A stretch of DNA of 38,728 bases from JADGHX01 sp035760965 (lineage in GTDB: Bacteria > Pseudomonadota > Gammaproteobacteria > Steroidobacterales > Steroidobacteraceae): the NCBI GenBank assembly GCA_035760965.1, contig DASTRY010000093.1, positions 1-38,728 of the forward strand. Direction: 5' to 3'. Within the stretch, counting starts at the first letter, position 1; the number at the start of each line of letters is the position of its first letter. This document shows positions 8,341-16,305 of this stretch, in pieces. The notes beneath the pieces are model-generated. The model had not been told where the DNA came from. It did not search any database and saw only the letters and a list, made by a program, of their open reading frames with translations. A program made the position numbers and the translations under genes.

Positions 8341-9354
8341 TCAGCGCGGCGCCGGGCCTGTCGAGGCGCGGCACACGAGCCGGTGCTCGAACTGCACCGA
8401 CTTGCTCATGTTCGGCGTCTTCAACAACTGCAGCAGCATGTCCGTCGCGGAGTAAGCAAGGTCGTACGCCGGCTGGAACACCGTCGTCAATCGCGGCCAG
8501 ACGAAGCGGGCGATCGGCGCATCGTCGAACCCTGCCACGGAGAGTTGCGCGGGCACGGTGATGCCTTGCTGGTGCGCGGCCATCAACACACCCGCCGCCA
8601 TGTCGTCGTTGCTCGCGAAGATCGCCGTGGGCCGGTCCGGCATCGTGAGCAGCGCCGTCCCGCTTTCGAGACCCGACTCGAATACGAAATACCCCTGCTT
8701 CACGTAATCCTCGCGGTACTCGATGCCGTGACGCTCGAGCCCAGCCTTGTAGCCCGCGAGCCGGCGGCCGCTCGCGTAATGCTCCGGGTTGCCGACGATG
8801 AAGCCGATGCGCCGGTGACCGATGCCGATCAGGTACTCGGTCATCTCGCGCGCGCCCGCGAAGTCGTCGATGTCGACGTAAGGCGAGTCGTGGCGCATGC
8901 GATTGGGCGCGATGCGAACGAACGGCAGCTTGCGCTCATCCAGCATCTCGATCAGTTCCTTGGAAGAGCTGAGCGGCGGGGTGAGCACGAGCCCATCGAG
9001 ATGCGTCGTGTCGATGAGCCCCGCAATGTCCGCCGCGAGATCCGTGCCCCGCCGGCTGCAGTGATGCATGATCAGCTGGAAGCGCTCCTCGCGACACCGC
9101 GCCATCGCGCCGTTCTGGACGTCCATGACGTAGTTCGGGCTCGGGTTCTCGTACACGAGCCCGATCAGCAGCGAGCGGCGCGCCGCGAGGCCGCGCGCGG
9201 AGATGCTCGGGTGATAGTTCAACGCCTTGACGGCCGCCATCACGCGCTCACGCGTGGACGCGCGGACCCGGGGCTCGTTGTTGAGCACGCGCGAGACGGT
9301 CTTGATGGCCACCCCCGCGGCGGCCGCCACATCGGAAATCGTTTTTCGGCTCAT
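8341..9354 (-). CDS. LacI-family transcriptional repressor
   Basis: This is a sugar-responsive repressor of the LacI/GalR family. With the ATG at 9354 it has 337 residues. It opens MSRKTISDVAAAAGVAIKTVSRVLNNEPRV, the standard helix-turn-helix plus hinge helix (ALNYHPSISARGLAARR). The periplasmic-binding-like sensor domain follows, with IGLVYENPSPNYV, RRIGFIVGN, IFASNDDMAAGVLMAA and LSVAGFDDAPIARFVWPRLTTV. GGGG lies 4-7 nt upstream of the chosen start. An upstream in-frame ATG exists but would prepend 12 non-family residues. It is divergent from an MFS transporter 55 bp away, its most likely target. The ligand cannot be read from the sequence. Confidence 0.92.
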   Translation of the reverse strand: MSRKTISDVAAAAGVAIKTVSRVLNNEPRVRASTRERVMAAVKALNYHPSISARGLAARRSLLIGLVYENPSPNYVMDVQNGAMARCREERFQLIMHHCSRRGTDLAADIAGLIDTTHLDGLVLTPPLSSSKELIEMLDERKLPFVRIAPNRMRHDSPYVDIDDFAGAREMTEYLIGIGHRRIGFIVGNPEHYASGRRLAGYKAGLERHGIEYREDYVKQGYFVFESGLESGTALLTMPDRPTAIFASNDDMAAGVLMAAHQQGITVPAQLSVAGFDDAPIARFVWPRLTTVFQPAYDLAYSATDMLLQLLKTPNMSKSVQFEHRLVCRASTGPAPR

Positions 9355-9409
9355 CCCCGCTTCAACTGAGTCGACATTCGCGGTCAACACCGGCTACTTT
9401 ACGGCGCAC

Positions 9410-10678
9410 ATGTCGACGGCGCTACGGACCGCCCGCTCCTCCACCCTCCCGGCAACCCTCCCGGCGACCGGTTGGGCGTTCGTTGCGCTTTACACCCTGG
9501 CGTACATCGGCGCGTGGCTGGCGCTGCTCACACCCATCATGGTGACCCTGGCGCTGCGCGTGCAGGAGCTGGCACAGGACCACGCGGCCAACGCCCTGTC
9601 CGGCGTGCTGAGCGTCGGCGCGCTGTTCGCCCTGTTTGGAAATCCCCTCTTCGGCCGCTTGAGCGATCGCACGACCTCTCGCATGGGCATGCGGCGCCCG
9701 TGGCTCATCGGCGGCGCATTGGGCGGCGCTCTATCGCTCTGGATGGTCGCCACCGCGCCATCGATCGCGTGGGTGCTGCTCGGGTGGTGCCTCGTGCAGC
9801 TCTCGTTCAACGCCGTGCTCGCGCCGCTCGCGGCGCTGCTGCCGGATCAGGTGCCGGAGAGCCATCGCGGCACCGTCGCCGGCATCATCAGCATCACGAC
9901 TGCGCTCGGACAGAGCAGCGGCACGGGGCTCACCCAGCTCGTCTCCGGCTCGATGATGGCGATGTTCCTCGTGCCCGGGCTCATCGGCGTCGCCGCCATC
10001 CTGCTGCTCGCCGTGTTCCTGTCGGACCGGCGGCTCACGTCCGCTCAGCGCGAGCCGCTGCGCTGGGACGATTTCCTGGGCGCGCTCTGGGTGAACCCGA
10101 GGCGACATCCAGCTTTCGCCTGCATCTGCAGCGGCCGGTTCTTCATGATGATGGGCATGACGCTGATGATGGCGTATCAGCCCTTCTATCTTCAGAGCCA
10201 GCTCGGTGTGCCGACTCGCGATGTGACCGACATCGTGTTCCACTCGACCCTCGTCCAGTGCGGCGTTTCGATGCTTGCGGGGCTCGCGACTGGGCGCCTC
10301 TCGGACATGATGGGCCGCCGCAAGCCGTTCGTGATCGGCGCGGCGCTGGTGTACGGCGCGGGCGCGCTGCTCATCGCGGTCGCGCACGGCTTTCCGACGT
10401 TCTACTTTGGCATGGCGCTGTCCGGTATCGGGCTCGGAACGTATCTCAGCGTCGATCTCGCCTTCGTCACGGACGTGCTGCCCGACAAGCAGAACGACGC
10501 GGCGAAAGACCTGGGGGTCTTCAACATCGCGAGCACGTTGCCGCAGATCCTCGGGCCCATTGCCGCGACGGCGGTCCTCGCGCTGTCGCGAGACAGCTAT
10601 GCGGCCGTGTTTGCCGTCATCGCGGTGGTCGGCGGGCTGGCGGCGATCGTCATCGTGCCGGTGCGGAGCGCCAGATAA
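9410..10678 (+). CDS. MFS transporter, sugar (SLC45/GPH-like) type
   Basis: This is an inner-membrane major facilitator with about 12 hydrophobic segments over 422 residues. Two copies of the MFS loop motif are visible: GRLSDRTTSRMGMRRPW after TM2, and GRLSDMMGRRKPF after TM8. The wording resembles the sucrose/oligosaccharide proton symporters related to SLC45 and GPH carriers, which fits the neighbouring LacI regulator. The ATG at 9410 was chosen because longer versions run back through the lacI start. A ribosome site is not obvious in the 55-bp intergenic gap. A weak promoter-like pair, TCGACA and TACTTT 18 bp apart, lies there. A strong hairpin terminator follows the stop. Confidence 0.85.
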   Translation: MSTALRTARSSTLPATLPATGWAFVALYTLAYIGAWLALLTPIMVTLALRVQELAQDHAANALSGVLSVGALFALFGNPLFGRLSDRTTSRMGMRRPWLIGGALGGALSLWMVATAPSIAWVLLGWCLVQLSFNAVLAPLAALLPDQVPESHRGTVAGIISITTALGQSSGTGLTQLVSGSMMAMFLVPGLIGVAAILLLAVFLSDRRLTSAQREPLRWDDFLGALWVNPRRHPAFACICSGRFFMMMGMTLMMAYQPFYLQSQLGVPTRDVTDIVFHSTLVQCGVSMLAGLATGRLSDMMGRRKPFVIGAALVYGAGALLIAVAHGFPTFYFGMALSGIGLGTYLSVDLAFVTDVLPDKQNDAAKDLGVFNIASTLPQILGPIAATAVLALSRDSYAAVFAVIAVVGGLAAIVIVPVRSAR

Positions 10679-10680
10679 GA

Positions 10681-10711
10681 AACGAGCCGGCATCATTGCG
10701 CCGGCTCGTTA
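10681..10711. terminator. Bidirectional intrinsic terminator
   Basis: A perfect 11-bp inverted repeat (AACGAGCCGGC at 10681-10691 with GCCGGCTCGTT at 10700-10710) encloses an 8-nt loop. On the plus strand it is followed by ATTTC. On the minus strand it runs into TTTCTT. It sits between the convergent MFS and lipoprotein genes and can serve both. Confidence 0.8.
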
Positions 10712-10813
10712 TTTCGAAGCTCGCGCCGACCTCAGGGAGGGGGCGTTTCGAGCGTCGATCTCATCGACTACCGGACACTCGGCGCCGGCGTGTCGAGGAA
10801 CGCGAATCGCGCG

Positions 10814-11206
10814 TCAGCCGCGGTCCGGATACTTCGCGCGCGCATCCGCCTTCGCCGCATCGAGCGCGGCGTCCGCCTGCTCCTTGCACGCCTTCTGCGC
10901 GTCGCCCGATTGCGCTTCGCACTTCTGGATGGCGACATCGTGCTCGCCTTGCGCGCGCGTCACGGCGACGTCGTAGGCGCTTCCGGCGCGTTCCTGATCC
11001 GCATCCTGCTCGGCCGCCGCCACATCCTTGTTCGCCTCCGCGACGCGCTCGGCCTGCTCTGTCTGCTCGTTCGTCAGATTCTGATTCGCGTCCTGCTGCG
11101 TCTCGGCGACGTCATGCCGCACTTCGTTCGGCGACTCGGCCTTGTTGCAACCGGCCAGCGCGAAGAAGCTCACCGCCGCGAATATGCCTAACAGCTTCGG
11201 GGTCAT
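10814..11206 (-). CDS. Small Ala/Glu/Gln-rich lipoprotein
   Basis: The protein is a predicted lipoprotein of 130 residues. The N-terminus MTPKLLGIFAAVSFFALAGCNKAE carries a lipobox (LAGC, lipidated Cys20). The mature part is rich in Ala, Glu, Gln and Asp with few hydrophobics, and probably forms alpha-helix or coiled coil from about 30 to 125. It contains a short Cys-bearing segment, KCEAQSGDAQKACKEQAD. Similar small lipoproteins occur near stress genes, but no function is established. The start at 11206 is preceded by GAAAGG at a proper distance. A longer frame from 11332 adds a non-signal leader and was not used. The shared terminator at 10681-10710 lies downstream. Confidence 0.75.
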   Translation of the reverse strand: MTPKLLGIFAAVSFFALAGCNKAESPNEVRHDVAETQQDANQNLTNEQTEQAERVAEANKDVAAAEQDADQERAGSAYDVAVTRAQGEHDVAIQKCEAQSGDAQKACKEQADAALDAAKADARAKYPDRG

Positions 11207-11376
11207 CGTCAGCACCTTTCCCATGCCCATCTCTGTGACGTTAACGCTTGATGGGGAATCGGGTTCCGGAGGCTGGAGCCCGGCGCCGCGAGGATGAGCG
11301 ATCGTTGAGCACGTCGGACGCGACCGCCGCATCTGAAGAAGCAGACGTGCCTAGCAGCCTCCGGGAATCGGACCCG

Positions 11377-11706
11377 TCAGATCAGGTCAGGATCTTGCAT
11401 CCACGTGGGAATGTCGCGCATGCCGTGGAGCACGCGCCAGACATCGATGTGGTTGCTCCGCTCCACATAGAAAATGACGTGCGGGTATTTCTTCAAACGC
11501 CAGAAGCGCAACCCGGGAAGACTCAGGTCACCCGCATAGCGGGACGTGCCGGCGTCTGGATGGCGGCCGATATGGCTATACGCCTTTTCCAAGGCATCGA
11601 TGAAGCCCAACGCAGCTTCCGGCGCATTTTCACTCAAGTAATAGTCGATTGCCTCATCGACATCCCGCTCAGCGCGCGCACGAGGGACAACTACCTTTGG
11701 CGTCAC
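11377..11706 (-). CDS. ParE/RelE-superfamily toxin
   Basis: This is the toxin of a type II toxin-antitoxin pair. The protein has 109 residues, typical for ParE. It shows the ParE pattern: RAERDVDEAIDYYLSENAPEAALGFIDALEKAYSHIGRHPDAG, then a beta-rich C-terminal half with LRFWRLKKYPHVIFYVERSNHIDVWRVLHGMRDIP. ParE toxins usually inhibit DNA gyrase, RelE relatives cut mRNA at the ribosome (family knowledge); the target here is unknown. Its ATG overlaps the antitoxin stop by 4 nt, the usual translational coupling. The base composition of this pair is visibly less G+C-rich than its neighbours, which suggests acquisition by transfer. Confidence 0.88.
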   Translation of the reverse strand: MTPKVVVPRARAERDVDEAIDYYLSENAPEAALGFIDALEKAYSHIGRHPDAGTSRYAGDLSLPGLRFWRLKKYPHVIFYVERSNHIDVWRVLHGMRDIPTWMQDPDLI

Positions 11707-11951
11707 CTACGAGCGCCTGGCTTCGATGATTTCACTTTCCGGCGCAGGCGATCGAAGTAGGTATCGTCAACCGGCTTAGTTGGCGTAGACGAACCACCTT
11801 CGAGTAGAAGGCCGCGCAACTGCAGACGGTCCTTATCTTTCCGTATGAGCTCGCGCACATACTCACTACTGGTGCCGTATCCACGCTCGTTGACTTGCTC
11901 GTCTACAAAATCTTTGAGCGAATCAGGCAGAGAGATATTCATTGTGCTCAT
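11703..11951 (-). CDS. ParD-like antitoxin (ribbon-helix-helix)
   Basis: This is the antitoxin upstream of the ParE-like toxin. The protein has 82 residues from the ATG at 11951. The N-terminal MNISLPDSLKDFVDEQVNERGYGTSSEYVRELIRKDKDR is a ribbon-helix-helix DNA-binding dimer of the ParD/CopG type. The tail (PTKPVDDTYFDRLRRKVKSS) would wrap the toxin. A second in-frame ATG at 11942 gives the more usual ParD start MNISLP; which is used is open, because the predicted promoter places transcription start very near 11951. The pair is probably autorepressed by the antitoxin-toxin complex. Confidence 0.88.
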   Translation of the reverse strand: MSTMNISLPDSLKDFVDEQVNERGYGTSSEYVRELIRKDKDRLQLRGLLLEGGSSTPTKPVDDTYFDRLRRKVKSSKPGARR

Positions 11952-11957
11952 ACCCAA

Positions 11958-11986
11958 AGGATAGTGATCTTGGCAAAATTTGGCAA
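11958..11986 (-). promoter_or_regulatory. Sigma70-like promoter and direct repeat in front of the toxin-antitoxin operon
   Basis: Read on the minus strand, TTGCCA (11986-11981) and TATCCT (11963-11958) are 17 bp apart, a good sigma70 match. A direct repeat TTGGCAA occurs on the plus strand at 11970-11976 and 11980-11986, one helical turn apart and overlapping the -35 element. It could be the antitoxin operator. The expected transcription start (about 11951) would leave almost no 5' leader. Confidence 0.5.
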
Positions 11987-11989
11987 CGA

Positions 11990-12440
11990 AAGGTTGGAGG
12001 CCGGGCCGGCGGCTTTGAAGCTAGACGAGGGAAACCGATATTTCCGTCAGTGACCACTTCGGACACGGCTGCGGAGACATCATGGTCCTGCGAACGTGGG
12101 CGGGTGCCCGTTAGGACGGGTCCTCATCTGCGTCTGCGATCGCCGCTCTTTGCCGAATAGCTATCGGGCGGGAAGTCCAGCCGGTCTGCATCCACTTCGA
12201 GCGTCGCGCATTCCTAGACAAGCACCGCCAGAGTTGGCTGATCGGCCTCAGACTCGACGTAGTGCTGGTCGGCCTAGGTTCTGATCGCGCAATCCCAGGA
12301 CCCTCGATCGCAGGCTGCGCGCGGTGTACGCGACCGCAATCCGTAGAACTGTGCAGCCGCTCGTCAGAACGACGTACGCGATGCACCCGGCGATGCAGTA
12401 CGTTTGTCAGAAGCGCTAGCAACTGAGCGCGGAAATCAGC
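11990..12440. other. About 450 bp without a recognisable gene
   Basis: The stretch between the toxin-antitoxin promoter and the archease start has short open frames, none with family-like sequence, a ribosome site or consistent composition. A small hairpin (CCCGT-TAGG-ACGGG, about 12108-12121) has no T-run. The promoter of the archease-rtcB operon should lie near its right end, but I cannot point to a convincing one. It may be decayed DNA flanking the transferred toxin-antitoxin pair. Confidence 0.4.
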
Positions 12441-12857
12441 ATGGCAGCACGCTGGGAGCACTTTCCCCACGATGCCGACATCGGCGTTCGCGGATTCGGT
12501 GAGACGGAAGCCGAGGCCTTCGAGCAGGCCGCGCTTGCGCTGACGGCCGTGGTCACCGATCCGGCCACGGTCGAGCCGCGCGAGAGCGTGACCCTCGAGT
12601 GCGAAGCGCCCGATCGCGAGCTGCTTTTCGCCGAGTGGCTGAACAGCCTCATCTACGAGATGTCCACGCGCAAGATGCTCTTCAGTCGAGTCAAGGTGAC
12701 GCTCACGGGTGACCGGCTTTCCGCACAGGTTTGGGGTGAACGCGCCAGCCCGCGGAAGCATCATCCGGCCGTGGAGATCAAAGGCGCGACCTACACCGCG
12801 TTGCGCGTCGCGCGCGAGAACGGCGAGTGGGTCGCGCAGACCGTCGTGGACGTGTGA
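12441..12857 (+). CDS. Archease (RtcB-activating protein)
   Basis: Archease is a small metal-binding cofactor that speeds guanylylation and turnover of the RNA ligase RtcB (family knowledge). The 138-residue protein shows the family signature at both ends: WEHFPHDADIGVRGFGETEAEAFEQAA near the N-terminus and HPAVEIKGATYTALRV near the C-terminus. The central ECEAPDRELLFAEWLNSLIYEMSTRKMLFSRV is also typical. Acidic residues in HDADIGVRG and the C-terminal end supply the metal site. Its TGA overlaps the rtcB ATG (TGATG), so the two are translated together, which strongly supports the function. Confidence 0.93.
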   Translation: MAARWEHFPHDADIGVRGFGETEAEAFEQAALALTAVVTDPATVEPRESVTLECEAPDRELLFAEWLNSLIYEMSTRKMLFSRVKVTLTGDRLSAQVWGERASPRKHHPAVEIKGATYTALRVARENGEWVAQTVVDV

Positions 12858-14287
12858 TGGACACTTCACTCTTCAAGCGCCGCTCCGAGTACGCGTGGGA
12901 AATTCCGCCACGGGGCGAGATGCGTGTGCCTGGGCTCATCTACGCGAGCGAAGCCTTGATACGCGACATGGACACGAAGGTCTATGAGCAAACGGTCAAC
13001 GTCGCAAAGCTCCCAGGGATCGTGGCCGCATCCTTTGCGATGCCCGATGCGCATTGGGGTTACGGCTTTCCCATCGGCGGCGTGGCGGCATTCGATCCCG
13101 ATGCCGGAGGCGTCGTCTCCGCGGGCGGCGTCGGCTTCGACATCTCGTGTGGCGTACGCTGTCTTCACACGGGGCTCGTGCGTGCGGACATCACCGCTGT
13201 TCAGAAGACGCTTGCAGACGCGCTCTGCTATCGCGTGCCCGCAGGGGTGGGCAGCACCGGGCTCATTCACCTCAGCATGACGGAAACGGACGACATGCTC
13301 GCCGGAGGCGCGCGCTGGGCCGTGGAGCACGGTTGGGGCGTGTCCGCGGACCTGGAGCGCATCGAAGAGCATGGCCAGATGACGGGCGCCAGGCCCGATG
13401 CCGTATCGGAAAAGGCCAAGCAGCGCCAGCGCGACGAGATGGGCACGCTCGGAAGCGGCAACCACTATCTCGAAGTGCAGGAAGTGACGGCGGTGTTCGA
13501 CGACGCCATCGCCAAGGCGTTTGGCCTGAACGTCGGTGACGTCGTCGTGATGATCCACTGCGGATCGCGAGGCCTCGGCCATCAGATCGGCACCGAGTTC
13601 CTGAAGCGGATGGCGGTGGCGGCGGGCCGGCACGGAATCAGCCTGCCCGATCGGGAACTGGCGTGCGCACCGATCAACTCCGAGGTGGGTCAGGAATACC
13701 TCGGCGCGATGCGTGCCGCGATCAACTGTGCGCTCGCCAACCGTCAGATTCTCACGCACATCGTGCGCCAGGTTTTTGCAGACATTCTGCCGCGCGCGGA
13801 CCTGCCGCTGCTCTACGACGTGTCGCACAACACCTGCAAGGTGGAGGAGCATCGCACGAACGGTGAAGTGAAGAAGCTATACGTTCATCGCAAAGGCGCG
13901 ACGCGTGCATTCGGGCCCGGCCATCCGGACATCCCGGAACCGCTGCGCGCGGCCGGGCAGCCCGTGCTGATCGGCGGATCGATGGGCACCGGCTCATACG
14001 TCCTCGCGGGGACGCGCGAATCGGAGGCGCTGTCGTTCAGCTCCGCATGTCACGGTGCCGGCCGAGCAATGAGCCGTCATCAGGCGCTGCGCACCTGGAA
14101 GGGCCGCGAGGTCGTCGATGCGCTCGCGGCACGCGGCATCCTGATCCGCAGTCCGTCCATGCGCGGCGTCGCCGAGGAAGCGCCGGAGGCTTACAAGGAT
14201 GTGACTGCGGTGGTGGATGCCGCCGACGCGGCCGGGCTTGCGCGGAAGGTGGCCCGCGTCGAGCCGCTCATCTGCGTGAAGGGCTAG
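12857..14287 (+). CDS. rtcB: RNA-splicing ligase RtcB
   Basis: RtcB joins RNA 2',3'-cyclic-phosphate (or 3'-phosphate) ends to 5'-OH ends using GTP and manganese, in RNA repair or tRNA splicing. The protein has 476 residues, normal length. Visible motifs are PDAHWGYGFPIGG (63-75), the metal motif GVGFDISCGVR with D95 and C98, HCGSRGLGHQ, the YDVSHNTCKVEEH segment and the guanylylation region SFSSACHGAGRAMSR with its histidine. The ATG at 12857 overlaps the archease stop. A longer frame starting at 12827 lies inside archease and was discarded. No rtcA or sigma54 regulator rtcR is in the window, so this is an archease-linked rather than rtcBA-type operon. Confidence 0.96.
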   Translation: MDTSLFKRRSEYAWEIPPRGEMRVPGLIYASEALIRDMDTKVYEQTVNVAKLPGIVAASFAMPDAHWGYGFPIGGVAAFDPDAGGVVSAGGVGFDISCGVRCLHTGLVRADITAVQKTLADALCYRVPAGVGSTGLIHLSMTETDDMLAGGARWAVEHGWGVSADLERIEEHGQMTGARPDAVSEKAKQRQRDEMGTLGSGNHYLEVQEVTAVFDDAIAKAFGLNVGDVVVMIHCGSRGLGHQIGTEFLKRMAVAAGRHGISLPDRELACAPINSEVGQEYLGAMRAAINCALANRQILTHIVRQVFADILPRADLPLLYDVSHNTCKVEEHRTNGEVKKLYVHRKGATRAFGPGHPDIPEPLRAAGQPVLIGGSMGTGSYVLAGTRESEALSFSSACHGAGRAMSRHQALRTWKGREVVDALAARGILIRSPSMRGVAEEAPEAYKDVTAVVDAADAAGLARKVARVEPLICVKG

Positions 14288-14365
14288 ATATCAGCGTCCG
14301 AGTGCCGCGCACTTCTCGGAACCGGTTGAAGCAATTCTTCTCGGAACGGTGCGAAGCACTCCGCG

Positions 14366-15037
14366 TCAGCCCGGCCCTGCCGTATGCCTCGGGCGCGCGG
14401 AGCTGCTGGGCAGGCAGACCTTGCCGGCGTCGGCCCGCACGAAATCGGCCGTCCAGTTGGTCTCCCACGTGCGATCGTCATAAGAAAAGGCCTGCTCCCA
14501 GCGCGCGTGGTCGGCGTCGAGTTTGACCCACGAAAAACGGACTTTCACGGGCCGGTCTCCATCCCGATCCTCCCCGTAGAATTCGCCGCGATTCCCCTGG
14601 AAGCCTCCGACCACGGGCGCGTCCAGCTTGCCACTGGCGCTGCTGATCCAATAGATCGACCACTGGTGCTTCTGCAGATCGAACGCGCGAAGCGTCAAAC
14701 CGGCCCAGCGCTTCGTTGGAAACCACATCTCGTCGACGGTCGCCACGCCATCGAGATAGCGTGACATACACAACGTCGCGGGAAACTCCTCCCATTCGGT
14801 ACTTCCCACGCCGCGCGCTTTGAGCCGCCGCTGGCGTGTCGTCCACGCGCCCTCGAAATAATCGAAGTCGTGCGGGCCGCCGGCGCGTTCCATCGTGTAA
14901 CCCAGAGCGGCCGATCCCGCCTCACTCCCCGCTGATGCGCGGAGTGTCGCGCCCAAGAGGACCACCCCACCCACCGCTGCGAACACGACGCCGCAGCCCC
15001 ACAGCATGCCGCCCCGATCAGTAAATCGCCGCTCCAT
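14366..15037 (-). CDS. Membrane-anchored or secreted protein of unknown function (DUF1579-like opening)
   Basis: The protein has 223 residues. A hydrophobic stretch at about 11-32 is a signal peptide or anchor. The mature part opens HDFDYFEGAWTTRQRRLKARG. That resembles the FDF-GxW-xxRRL start of lipocalin-like proteins such as the DUF1579 group, so a small beta-barrel outside the cytoplasm is a fair guess. Aromatic residues are abundant (MWFPTKRWAGL, WSIYWISSASGKLD, WEQAFSYDDRTWETNW). The start at 15037 is supported by GGGGAG 7 nt upstream. It is divergent from a LysR regulator that may control it. I do not recognise a specific function. Confidence 0.7.
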   Translation of the reverse strand: MERRFTDRGGMLWGCGVVFAAVGGVVLLGATLRASAGSEAGSAALGYTMERAGGPHDFDYFEGAWTTRQRRLKARGVGSTEWEEFPATLCMSRYLDGVATVDEMWFPTKRWAGLTLRAFDLQKHQWSIYWISSASGKLDAPVVGGFQGNRGEFYGEDRDGDRPVKVRFSWVKLDADHARWEQAFSYDDRTWETNWTADFVRADAGKVCLPSSSARPRHTAGPG

Positions 15038-15191
15038 CAGACAACTCCCCGGTACCGCACAAGTGCTCGTCTTCGCGCACGCCGCGAGGCGAACCCACTT
15101 CGCGCCTGCGCCATCGCCGGCGCCAATCTACGGGTTGGATGCGGGAGCCCAAAACGAATATTGTCGATGGTGATTGTTAGCCGAGCTTGAA

Positions 15192-16055
15192 ATGCGCATG
15201 CCTCGGGCCTTACCGCCACTGGAATCGCTTCGTATCCTCGCGGCGTGCGTGCGCCACCGCAGCTTCTCGCGTGCCGCGAAGGATCTCGGACTCACGCCGG
15301 CAGCGGTCAGCCTCCGCATGCGGGACCTCGAAGCGCAGCTCGGCGTCACGCTGTTTCACCGTCATGGCCCACGCCTCACGGTGAGCGACCAAGCGGCGAT
15401 GCTCGCCGAGCAGATCGACGTTGCGGTCTCGCTCATCCATTCCGCAATCGACCGCTGCCGGAGCACGCAACCCGCACTCCGGGTCACATGCGCGCCAACG
15501 TTCGCGTCACGCTGGCTGGTTCCCAGATTGGAGGAGTACCACTCCTCGCCAGGTGCGCAGCCCATCACGCTCGACGCGACAGCCGCCCTGCTGCCCCCCG
15601 GCCAGTTCGATGTGGCTATCCGCAGCGGCACAGGGCCGTGGCCGGGCTTTGCAGCCCTCGAGCTGTTACCCGAGCAGGGAACGCCGATGATGAGCCCCAC
15701 GCTCCTCGGCGATGATCAACGGGTATCGCTGGCGCGGCTTCTGGAGCTGCCGCTCATCGTTGATCCCCGCTGGAGCGACTGGTTCGCTCGCGCCGGCCTG
15801 GCGAATGCCACACCTCGGTTTGCCGCCACGCGTTTCCCGACGTACGAGCTCGAAGCCCTCGCGGCCGTGCGGGGTGTCGGCGTCGCGCTGCTGTCGCCGG
15901 TGCTGTTCGGTGAACTCTGTCGGCAAGGCGCGTTGATCGCTCCTTTCGAGACGGTCGTCGAAGGCCCCAACCGCTATTGGGCCCTGTGGCCTGCAGACTC
16001 CCCGCCTCCGCACTTCGTGGAGTGGTTGAAGCAGCAGTTCGATCGAGCGAACTGA
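15192..16055 (+). CDS. LysR-family regulator, GcvA-like
   Basis: This transcription factor has 287 residues from the ATG at 15192; a further in-frame TTG upstream is unlikely. The opening LPPLESLRILAACVRHRSFSRAAKDLGLTPAAVSLRMRDLEAQLGVTLFHR is the GcvA-type helix-turn-helix. The sensor domain includes LRVTCAPTFASRWLVPRLEEY and GQFDVAIRSGTGPWPGF, close to the GcvA/AmpR branch. The divergent gene at 14366-15037, 154 bp away, is the natural candidate target. The intergenic region contains A+T-rich patches (around 15150-15180), but I could not fix a T-N11-A site with confidence. A 250-bp gap without a gene follows; it holds a short ACACA/TGTGT inverted repeat (16219-16234). Confidence 0.92.
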   Translation: MRMPRALPPLESLRILAACVRHRSFSRAAKDLGLTPAAVSLRMRDLEAQLGVTLFHRHGPRLTVSDQAAMLAEQIDVAVSLIHSAIDRCRSTQPALRVTCAPTFASRWLVPRLEEYHSSPGAQPITLDATAALLPPGQFDVAIRSGTGPWPGFAALELLPEQGTPMMSPTLLGDDQRVSLARLLELPLIVDPRWSDWFARAGLANATPRFAATRFPTYELEALAAVRGVGVALLSPVLFGELCRQGALIAPFETVVEGPNRYWALWPADSPPPHFVEWLKQQFDRAN

Positions 16056-16305
16056 CGCTCTGCCCACCGAATCGCGCCGCCGTTGCGTGACTACCGAAAG
16101 CACGCAGTCGCCGTGCGCATGCAGATCTACCCCGCCAAATCGCCGCGCTCGCAACGCCCTGCTCACTCGTTCGAAAGAGTCTCGCAGGAAAGGGAACTGA
16201 ATCCTTGTATCCACGCCGACACAAATCCCTGTGTTCATAGCGAGGCCACCGCCCCCCGCTCTAGCCTTTTCGCGCCAGTGAGATGCCAGCGCGGGGAGCA
16301 AGAAC

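Noticed and set aside
11264..11369. Possible long inverted repeat (CCGGAGGCT-type arms) between the lipoprotein and toxin genes
   Set aside because: The arms are short and need a bulge, and about 80 bp separate them; chance is likely in this G+C-rich DNA.
12111..12869. Long minus-strand frame across the archease gene
   Set aside because: It is a shadow of the archease coding strand in high-G+C DNA; archease has a clear family match and overlaps rtcB properly.
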